Shown here: positions 56,395-64,000 of the stretch, piece after piece
How the letters are laid out: each line of letters starts with the position of its first letter
Position numbering within the stretch: the first letter of the stretch is position 1
NCBI GenBank assembly: GCA_036365145.1
Contig: JAEOAD010000699.1
Coordinates: forward strand, 10,575,001-10,639,000
Length of the DNA: 64,000 nt
Direction of reading: 5' to 3'
DNA from: Orientallactaga sibirica
Lineage: Eukaryota; Chordata; Mammalia; Rodentia; Dipodidae
Notes under the pieces: model-generated
Databases searched by the model: none
The model's input: the letters and a program-made list of their open reading frames with translations, nothing else
Told to the model about the DNA's origin: nothing
Translations under genes and position numbers: made by a program

Positions 56395-57642
56395 TATTTT
56401 TGTTTAACTCCTATCTGGTAACACTTCATTGTCTGTGTAAATGCTCACTGGGACAACTGGATAATCTGCTAGTAATCTCACCTCTGAACTAAAAAATTAG
56501 CATTTAATCAAAGAAAACATTCAAGGAACATGACTTATGCCCAAACCTAGGTCAAATTTGTGCTTTCCATCATTTTCAACGCCCATGTGTTACCCCCATG
56601 TGACTCAGTTGACTGAGTCAGCTCCCTGCTGTCAGGTGATGAAGTCGTTTCTGAATTTTCATTATTGCAAATACAGAGTTGAGCAGCTTTTAGAATTCTC
56701 AAAGTTTTCTGGTCAAGGAGTTCGAGTTATCTTATAGGTCTAATTACTAAGGTCTCATTGCTTGGCAGAAGCTGTAACTGCACGAAGGGCAGTGCCACAC
56801 TGCCTGCCAGCAGCTTGCTCTACCCCGTCCCTGCTGGTACCAGGGTTTGTCATTTCTCTTTGTTTAAACTAGTCTAATAGATATGCAGCAGACTCTCACA
56901 TTTATCCTACTATTCATTTCTTCTCATGCTGTTCATATTACAATGAACAAAGTGCCAACACTCAGAAATCAATTGCTGTACTATCACCCAGAATTCTCTG
57001 CCCACAGACCAGTTTCACCACTGATGTCATAGCTCTTTGCCCATTCTCAACTGTGAAAGCTATTCATTTTTACCACAGTTACACTGGGGGATTTACAGAA
57101 GCTAGTGGTGAAAGAGAAGCAAGCAAGTGAACAGACATACAAAGAGTTATTCCCTTTTCCAGCGCAGGCCTCCTGGAAGTGCCCGTGTTTGTCGCAGGCC
57201 ATCTAGTGGATTCACACGGGAACCGTGCCCTGGGTGAGCAGCAAAGTTGTGTCCCAGGCACAGGCGGACAGGCCAGCTCAGAGTCCCAAGTCCTCACAGG
57301 AGGAAGAGCTGCAGATTCTCCAATTCCTAGGTGTGCTATCATTTCACTGCTCCTGGCGTGGGTGTGTGGGAACCAGCAGGGAACGGAGAACAGTTATTCT
57401 GTCTACTTACTTAGCTGCACAGTGTTAGGGATTTAGCATTGAAAGGCATGACTTCTGGCCCAGAACCGCCTCTTACTCTGTACCTCTGCTAAGCTGAGGG
57501 CCAATATTACAGGCTGTTATTCATCAACTGTTTGCTATTAGTTAAGTCCCCAGTGTAAGAGTAATAAAGTAAAACTATGTTTATTCTAAAGATTATTGCT
57601 CTATAGGTCTAGCTTGGACTGAAAGTCCAAGGGAAGAAAAAA
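56395..57642. other. Unassigned sequence
   Basis: About 1.25 kb without a recognised repeat. Opposite-strand short frames at 57079-57436 show no domain. Confidence 0.4.
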
Positions 57643-57810
57643 AAATGTAAATGCTATGCAAATATTCATTTTACCCTGTTGTTCAGAGAGTAATGACAAG
57701 AAAAATAATTCTTAACATGTTCAGTCTGGTTGTTGTATTTCCTCACTTGATTTTTGACCCTCAGTTGATTGAATCCATTGATGCTGTACCTGTAGAAGTG
57801 GAGATCTCAT
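57643..57810 (-). repeat. MER2-like fragment
   Basis: ATGTAAATGCTATGCAAATA, GAGTAATGACAAGAAAAATA, CTTAACATGTTCAGTCTG and TTGATTGAATCCATTGATGC are in MER2 order on the minus strand. Confidence 0.75.
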
Positions 57811-57843
57811 TGTCAATGCTGGTCTCTAGTACTCCTTACAATT

Positions 57844-57937
57844 AAGAAGGAAGAAGGGAAACAAGGGAAGGAGGGAGGGAGGAGTGTGAGAGGGAGGGAA
57901 AGAGAGGGAGAGAAAGAGAGGGAGAGAAAGAATTAGT
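57844..57937. repeat. Purine-rich (GGGA/GAAA) tract
   Basis: About 95 bp of nearly pure A/G on the plus strand. Confidence 0.92.
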
Positions 57938-58879
57938 TAATTCATTCCAGATACCTGGCTTCCTTCTTTTTTTTTTTTTTTCTAGTTTGACCACAGAGTG
58001 AACCCAAGACTGAATCATAAGCCTTCACTTCATGAATACTCTATTCCAAGACCTTTAACTTTGAGGACTTTCTCTGCTACACTCAGATCTTCAGACAACT
58101 TGTTACTACTTTCTTACACTTGCCGGTCTTGAAAGGAAGGGTTATGTTTAGCTGTAATTGTGGGGGACATTGCTATATAAAAGCAACTACTTAACTCCTG
58201 ACACAGTCACTAGCAGTTTCATTCTTGATAGACCTCCTGGACCACTCTGTGCCCTTCTCCCAGACAGCCTGTACTTATCTCTGCCGGCATACTTAACAAT
58301 CTATATTGAAACTGGCTGTTAACTATTTGCCTCTGTGCAACCATACTGGCCAGGAAACCTGTTTACTCAATGTGGCAAGCTCTGTGCCTAGGACCACAAA
58401 TATTTGCAGAGTGAAAAGATGAATGATGATTATGGTCCTGTAAGAACCACTGCTGTACAAGTGGCTTTGAGTCAGTGCCTGAGCCTCTCGACGTGTATCA
58501 TCAGATGACCACTCACTGACAGGTAAGCCCTGCTCCCAAGCAGGATGTCCAAGGTATGCCCCCCTTGCTCATCGCCATCTCATTCACTGGAAAAGAGAGA
58601 TAGCAGTCTTTGGGGTCGGAGTGCTCTGTGCATGACAAACATCCTCCCTGGCACTTTTCCTGCTACTTCTTTCCTTGACAGTCATGACCAATCATCGGCA
58701 TATGTGGTAAAATTATCTTTAGCATGGAGTCACTCCATGGCCTGTGACTGCTAACTCTATCCAGGACACTCAAAGGAACCCACCCTGCTACATATAGCAT
58801 GAAAGTCCAGCCACAGACCCCTCCCCACCTGACCTCTTGTATCATGTTTGCTCTTTCTCTTTCTTAATTCTCAGCCTTT
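57938..58879. other. Unassigned sequence
   Basis: Short T run near 57968-57981. A MIR/L2-like end may sit at 58378-58425. No gene. Confidence 0.35.
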
Positions 58880-59230
58880 TCATACTTGTCTCAGGTACTC
58901 TGTGTCAGCCAGGAGAGGCTAGGTGCTGCATTAGTAACTAACACACAAACCCCAGGTGTTACTGACTTAAAAACAAGAATTTATTTCCTGCTGGTGTCAC
59001 ATGGTAATGTATATTGGTGGGGAATTTCTACAATCATTAGGAACTGCCGTTGTTGGAACTCCTTCTCCACACATAATTCCATGATCACTGTGGCCTAAAG
59101 AGAGGCCACCTGGGGAAGTGTATACAGACATCCACAGCTCATGCTCATATTTCAGTAACCAAAGGAGTCAAACAGCCACGCTTAACTCCAGCCAGTGCAG
59201 AGAATCATAACCCTACCATGTAGCAGAAGG
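58880..59230. repeat. Possible ancient mammal-wide repeat
   Basis: GTGCTGCATTAGTAACTAAC, GACTTAAAAACAAGAATTTATTTC-like (58964-58987) and TCACATGGTAATG recall an old MER-class repeat whose name I cannot fix. Confidence 0.3.
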
Positions 59231-60003
59231 GAAGGATAACTGGAATATTTGAGGATGGCTTTCATGACTACCAGACTGTTCTTTGACTGACAATGAGCTT
59301 GGATTTGATTGCCAGCCATGCTGACCTTGGCTGTCCTTCCTGCCTCTCAGCTTTGCTTGCTCCTTCCATGTTAGTATGCTCACAGTTGCAGGGGAAAAGA
59401 ATCTTTGGCTGAAGAAGCCAACCACTACTTCCTGCCAGAGGAAGGAACTGATCATCATTCACAAAGATCAGAGTCATATTGTTAAACAAGATTCCCAGAC
59501 AATTCCCAAACACCCTCTTAAATAAGTGAGTTTCATTTGGCTAGCCAGGTAAGTTTCCACAAACACATTTTAAAGCCCTCATTGCAGGCCAGAGGACCCC
59601 AGCTGGGGCTGTACATAACCACACATAGTCCCTGCTGGGAAAGAACTCTGGTGGGAACATGCAGGCTGGCATGTAAAAAAAAAAAAAGTGTCCAAAGCAA
59701 GACTCACCTCCTCTAAGTACCTCCAGCACACAGATGTCACAGATGAAGGTATGTAGAGGGTGGTAGTGGGGAATCTCAGCATGCATGGATCAGCCTAAGC
59801 CCAGAACAAGGCTGTCAGTAAGAGGGGGGTGTCAGTTCACTCTGTTCTTTCTCACTGGCAAAAGACGTATCCTGTAATCTCAGTTCTGCCCATTCAGCCA
59901 CAGGAGTGATGGGCAAACATGCACTGCTTATAGCAAACCATGGCCTTTTTATAAGATGGTGATTACTGCCTAATGGTCCCGGCATGGGACTGATTGAGTC
60001 ACT
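59231..60003. other. Unassigned sequence
   Basis: Short A run at 59676-59687. No recognised gene or repeat. Nested short minus-strand frames are not supported. Confidence 0.4.
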
Positions 60004-60112
60004 GCCTCGACTTAATTAGCATGGCTCATTTGGGCTGATTCCTCATCTGTTAAATGAAGTTTCACGAGGATTATGTGGGCTCATGTATAAAATGCCCCTA
60101 GCACAGCCTTCC
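60004..60112 (+). repeat. MIR SINE relic
   Basis: GATTCCTCATCTGTTAAATG, CACGAGGATTATGTGGGCTC and CCTAGCACAGCCTTCC follow the order of the MIR core and 3' part. Confidence 0.55.
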
Positions 60113-60442
60113 CTCTGAATGTAAGAGGCAGTGAGGAAATCTTAGCCTTTGCTATATTTGCTTGTATTACAATGGTCTCCCTGTATCCATGAAGGTCATG
60201 TTCCAATATCTCTTTGTGCATGCCTGAACTCTGTATACAAGCACATCATCCTGCCACAGTAACTCTAATAACAAAGATGGCTCCTCAGCAAGTAACAGGA
60301 GGATAGTGTATGCAGCACAGAAATGCCGGACAAAGGGATGACTCACATCCCAGGGAGGGTAGAGCAGAACTGAGCAAAATTCCATCATGCTTTTCAAAGC
60401 AGCATGCAATTTAAAATTTATTAATTATTGCTTTTTTTGGCA

Positions 60443-60444
<2 letters not shown>

Positions 60445-60496
<52 letters not shown>
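60445..60496. repeat. (AT)n microsatellite
   Basis: About 26 AT units at the tail end of a minus-strand L1 insertion. Confidence 0.95.
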
Positions 60497-60500
<4 letters not shown>

Positions 60501-60830
60501 TATTGACAATTTTTATACTTACATACAAAACAACCCACCTGATATTTCCCTCCCCTCCCCCCATTCCACTTTAGAACTCCAATCTCCATCATATCCCCTC
60601 CCTCTCTCCATTAGTCTCTCTTTTAATTTGATGTCATCATCTTTTTCTTCTATTTTGAGGGTCTTGCGGAGGTATTGCTAGGCACTGCAAGGTCATGGAT
60701 ATCGAGGCCAATTTCTGTCTGGGCAGTTGCATTGTAAGAGGTCATACCCTTCCTTTGGCTCTTCCATTCTATCCGCCCCCTCTTCCGCAATGGTCCCTGA
60801 GCCTTGGAGGGTGTGACAGAGGTGTTTCAG
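60497..60830 (-). mobile_element. 5'-truncated L1, 3' UTR (type A)
   Basis: AATTTTTATTGACAATTTTT at the left, then ATTTGATGTCATCATC and GGTATTGCTAGGCACTGCAA, homologous to 3984-4579 and 23307-24474. Target copies TTTTGGCACCATATA (60435-60449) and TTTTGGCACTATATA (60831-60845). Confidence 0.9.
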
Positions 60831-60848
60831 TTTTGGCACTATATATAT

Positions 60849-60990
60849 TTTGAAAGAAGGTCTCATTCTAGCTCAGGCTGACCTGGAATTCACACTATGT
60901 AGTCTCAGGGTGGCCTCAAACTCACAGTGATTCTCCTACCTCTGCCTCCCAAGTGCTGGGATTAAAAGCGTGTGTGACCACGTCTGGCTA
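60849..60990 (-). repeat. B1 SINE
   Basis: GGTCTCATTCTAGCTCAGGC to GTGTGTGACCACGTCTGGC. TTTTGGCACT flanks it at 60831-60840 and CTTTTGGCACTT at about 60998-61009. Confidence 0.93.
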
Positions 60991-61092
60991 TTTATTGCTT
61001 TTGGCACTTTTTATTTAGTACTTTTGGACTGAGTGCCTATGGATACTTGAGCCGCAGACAAGAAAACTATGACCAAGGGTACCAACTGTGTG

Positions 61093-61375
61093 CAAAGCCT
61101 ATGCAAATGTCTTCAGTCATGTATTTGACACCCAGAGTTAACCCATTATTGACCTTTACCCCCAAATAAATAAAAAGATTTACAATAATAATTATGAAAT
61201 GGAATAAAAAATAATAATAATAACATCCAGAAAATACAATAAAGTTTCCTTTTACTGAACTTGGTATAACTATGACTATAAAACATAAAATATAAAATAG
61301 AGACCCACAGCAGCAAGGAAAGGTTTTAAAACAACCAAGGAAAAAAATTAATAGATTAGTGCTTTTTAAAGGGAT
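61093..61375. other. A/T-rich unassigned sequence
   Basis: Contains a short AAT run at 61208-61222. No gene. Confidence 0.5.
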
Positions 61376-61770
61376 TAATGTATATTTTAATTTTTTTTTT
61401 TTTTTGGTTTTGCAAGGTAGGATCTCACTCTGGTCCAGGCTGACCTGGAATTAACTATGTAGTCTCAGGGTGGCCTCGAACTCTCGGCGATCCTCCTACC
61501 TCTGCCTCCTGAGTGCTGGGATTAAAGGCTTGCGCCACCACGCCCGGCTATTTTAATTTTTATTTATTTGCAAGCACAGGGGTCAGAGAGTAGGGGAATG
61601 GGCACGTCAAGGCCTTCTACCACAGCAAACAAACTCCAGATGCATGTGCCATTTTGTGCATCTAGGTTTCATGTGGGTTCTGAGAAATTGACTGTGGGTC
61701 AGCAGGCTTTGCAAGCAAAAGTCTTTAACCACTAAGCCATCTATCTCTCCATCCCCTAATGTATTTTTTA
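61376..61770 (-). repeat. DIP-like SINE split by B1
   Basis: The DIP-like body 61555-61756 (GCCATTTTGTGCATCTAGGT, head ending CTAAGCCATCTATCTCTCC) has its T-rich tail interrupted by the B1 at 61389-61548. Outer flanks TAATGTATATTTT (61377) and TAATGTATTTTTT (61757) are the TSD. Confidence 0.8.
61389..61548 (-). repeat. B1 SINE
   Basis: Poly-T, GGATCTCACTCTGGTCCAGG to GCGCCACCACGCCCGGC. Near-consensus, hence young. TATTTTAATTTT on both sides. Confidence 0.95.
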
Positions 61771-62061
61771 TAAAGGGAAAATCTGTATACCTAAACATTG
61801 GTTTGTCATGGTCATAAGCAGTATTACATTTAATAGCAACTGACTACAAAGCAAAATAAACAGAAAAATATATTTCAACTTTAAATATCCACAGAAGAGG
61901 AGACATGAACTTGAAGTGAACTTACTCAAAAGGAACGCGAAGCAAACTTACTCCTAACAGGAATGAGTGGAACTGAGCCCATGCTAATTCAAACCCAAGT
62001 GTATAACTGAAAGTTCTCTGGATTAACTTCCAAGTAGTATATAAAAGGTATTAAGAATCTT
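61771..62061. other. Unassigned sequence
   Basis: A/T-rich, no repeat or gene recognised. Confidence 0.4.
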
Positions 62062-62650
62062 GGCTGGCAGAATTCTGAGATGGTCCCCAATGTTTCCAGC
62101 CCTTGGTCTACATGTGTGTTCTCCTGTTATTCAACCAAGACCTAGATGGGGAACTTTGTAGGCATGATTAAGGTCTGATATTAGCTTTTAGGAACATTAG
62201 ATGGTTATTGACAAATCTCACACGGTGACCTTGTCTGTGACAGCAGAGGTGTAGGAAATCAGGCATTCAAACCTGAGAAGGATTTGACACAATGACTGGT
62301 TGAGTATGGAGGGGCCATGTGACCAGGAATGTGGGTGCCTTAGGAGCTGAGAGCAGACCCTGGCTGACAACCAGCAAAGGCCTGGGAACTCAGTCCAGTG
62401 CCAAGGAGGAGCCAAATTCTGCCAACAACAGAAAGGGGGAAAATGGATTTTTCCCCAGATCTGCTCAGGAGGAGGACTGACCTAGCTTGGCCTAGACCCT
62501 GACTTCAGCCCCTTATCTCAAAGCAGGAACTTGCTGAGCCACACAGTGCAGGACCTCTGACCTGTAGGCCTGTGAGCGAGCCTGTGGACTTTGTTTTAAA
62601 ACACTAAGCTGAGGCAACTTGATACACTGACAGAGAAAACTAGTACAGTG
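62062..62650 (+). repeat. Ancient MaLR (MLT1-like) LTR
   Basis: GCAGAATTCTGAGATGGTCC, GGGTGCCTTAGGAGCTGAGA, GCCAAATTCTGCCAACAACA, then GTTTTAAAACACTAAGCTGA and ACTAGTACAG at the end. This is the typical order of an MLT1-class LTR. Part of it is repeated at the window's right edge. Confidence 0.55.
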
Positions 62651-63139
62651 GATAAGTAATATAAATATGTTAGGGTTTCCATAAATAGATGTCAACCTAC
62701 AGTAACTACAGCCATTGCTTAGAATTTAAACCACAAAGGAATTGGGGTGGGAGAGGGTAGGAGTGCTTTCTCAGTGAATTGTTCAGACTTGCCAGAGCAA
62801 ACGGAAACAAGGATTAACATTCTTTAGACAGTGCCCCTCACTGCCTGCAGCTAAGGGTTCGTCCTTTTGCCCTGCTCTTGGTGGGCCAGAGTACCTGAAA
62901 CCCACAGGGAGGAAGAAGCTTCCTGATCAGGCAACTTCAGAGCAGTATAGCAGAATGGGAGCCAAGGGCCCTTCACTCCCAGTCCTCCTCCTTCATTAGG
63001 TTAAGCATGCAAATATTCTGGGCCAAGTTGGGTCAAGTCTTCAAGTCTACAACCTTTCTGGTAAAACTCCTAGGCAACTAGCTAGAACCCAACCACTAGC
63101 AAGAGCCTGCCAAGTCCTGTCCAAACAAAAGCCAAAGTT
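62651..63139. other. Unassigned sequence
   Basis: No gene or firm repeat. Confidence 0.4.
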
Positions 63140-63395
63140 TTAAAATTATTTCATTTTGTGTATGTGTGTTTATGTGTGTATGTGGTTATGTGTGTGGTCA
63201 CATGTGTGTGTGCAGGTGTGTATGTATGTGTGGAAACTAGAAGTTTTGACATTGTGTCTTTCTCAATCACTTCCCATTTGATTCTTCGAGCTTTCTGATT
63301 TGGCTAAACTAGCTGTGAGCTCTAGGGATTTTCTGTCTCTTTCTCCATAGCACTGATATCACAGCTTCATACCACCCTGCCTGCAATTTTACATG
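63140..63395 (-). repeat. B4/RSINE-type SINE with GT-rich tail
   Basis: Imperfect (TGTG/TATG) run at 63155-63232, then GGAAACTAGAAGTTTTGACA and TTTCTCAATCACTTCCCATT. It resembles the RSINE1-type body on the minus strand. Confidence 0.6.
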
Positions 63396-63439
63396 GTGTG
63401 TTGCTTTGAATGTGAATGTATGTCCCCCATAGCCTGAGT
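63396..63439 (+). repeat. MaLR LTR 5' end fragment
   Basis: GCTTTGAATGTGAATGTATG and CCCCCATAGCCTGAG look like the first 40 bp of an ORR1/MT-type LTR, cut by the next insertion. Confidence 0.4.
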
Positions 63440-63913
63440 TTTTTTTTTTAATTAGTTATGTATATAGTGTGTATACAGCCATGATGGTACCATCATTAGC
63501 CTTCTCCCTGTCCTCCCCCATGGGGATTGTGGGTCATGCATTGTGGGAGTAGCCATCAGTTATGGGGAACAGGCAGTGTCTCTGTGCATTATGACCCAAC
63601 TTATGGCTCTAACAATCTTTCTGCCCCCTCTTCTACAAATTTCCCTGAGCCATGTTGGGCTCATTTTAGATCTATTTCAGTGACGATGCCTTAGGAGTCT
63701 CTGTGTCTCTGGATATCTGATTTGGTAGGAGCTGAGTGTTCTCTTTGGCTATCTCCTTCACCCCTGTGCTGATACCAGGTTTATCAAGAAAGCAGCACTC
63801 TTGCTCATTTCCCCAATAACTCTATGGCTTCAGCTGGTGCCCTGATGAGGGTCAATGGGCTGATTCTCTCAGGTTCTGCATCCATCTGAAAAAGAGAAGC
63901 AAATTCTTCAGTG
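63440..63913 (-). mobile_element. L1 3' UTR fragment (type C)
   Basis: Poly-T then GCATTATGACCCAACTTATG, CCCTGAGCCATGTTGGGCTC, GATACCAGGTTTATCAAGAA and GAAAAAGAGAAGCAAATTCT. This has the layout of a rodent L1 3' UTR of a subfamily different from types A and B. No TSD identified. Confidence 0.6.
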
Positions 63914-64000
63914 GATATCAGCTTTTAGGAACATTAGATGGGTTTTGACAAATCTCATCTGGTGACCTTGTCTGTGAGTGAAGAGGTGTAGGAAATCAGG
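63914..64000 (+). repeat. Second copy of an 87-bp segment found at 62177-62263
   Basis: GCTTTTAGGAACATTAGATG and GAGGTGTAGGAAATCAGG match 62177-62263 without gaps and with about nine substitutions. It is cut off by the window edge. Confidence 0.85.

Larger units (their letters stand above)
60172..61092 (-). mobile_element. Tigger-type DNA transposon relic split by L1 and B1
   Basis: The left part 60172-60434 has GGTCTCCCTGTATCCATGAA, GGACAAAGGGATGACTCACA and GCAGCATGCAATTTAAAATT. The right part 60994-61092 has TTTATTTAGTACTTTTGGAC and CAAGGGTACCAACTGTGTG. Together they read as one Tigger-related non-autonomous element. The break is at ATTATTGCTTTTGGCAC. No transposase frame. Confidence 0.68.

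Noticed and set aside
2784..61756. tRNA genes suggested by A- and B-box-like motifs
   Set aside because: These are tRNA-derived SINE heads with tails and TSDs. No cloverleaf with a proper acceptor and anticodon stem is apparent.
1..64000. CRISPR arrays, operons, bacterial or phage features
   Set aside because: Repeat content is mammalian throughout. The direct repeats are SINE copies, TSDs and microsatellites, without spacer regularity.

Overview
This 64 kb window is mammalian nuclear DNA from a rodent, and I see no intact protein-coding gene, tRNA, rRNA or other functional RNA gene in it. The assignment rests on the repeats: B1 (7SL-derived), B4/RSINE-type ID-B1 fusions, rodent-style MaLR LTRs, and above all more than twenty copies of a tRNA-headed SINE of the B2 superfamily. 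That SINE starts GGCTGGAGAGATGGCTTAG, continues GTTAAGGC...GGTTCGATTCC, carries a CT-rich 3' part and ends in AAATAAATAAA. It looks like the DIP-type SINE of jerboas and jumping mice (Dipodoidea). The dipodoid call is an inference from memory of SINE families, not a database result.

Layout. 1-5.2 kb holds B4, B1, DIP-like SINEs and two L1 fragments. 5.2-11.9 kb is mostly unassigned sequence with one MER2-like DNA transposon. 11.96-14.08 kb is a complete non-autonomous MaLR element (LTR, internal part, LTR) on the minus strand. 14-23 kb is unassigned sequence with scattered SINEs, one solo LTR and an inverted SINE pair. 23.3-28.3 kb contains two 5'-truncated L1s. 28.3-37.6 kb is a nested complex: an old L1 copy split by a much younger 6 kb L1, which is itself split by a solo LTR and a B1. 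38-42.4 kb is dense SINE and LTR nesting. 42.5-49 kb is mainly unassigned with a MER2-like element and an LTR. 49-51.4 kb has a 44-bp minisatellite, a MaLR LTR and an L2 relic. 51.5-53.0 kb is a processed pseudogene of histone H3.3 (H3f3b type), the only gene-derived sequence I recognise. 53.3-64 kb returns to nested SINEs, LTRs, a Tigger-type relic and L1 3' ends.

The window therefore reads as intergenic or intronic DNA built by retrotransposition. Most short open frames are chance or repeat-derived. The main results are insertion histories that can be read from target-site duplications (TSDs): several places where a second element landed in the TSD of a first, an L1 with two large internal deletions, a MaLR that keeps a primer-binding site and polypurine tract, and a local 87-bp duplication at the right edge. 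I found no evidence for a new functional system here.
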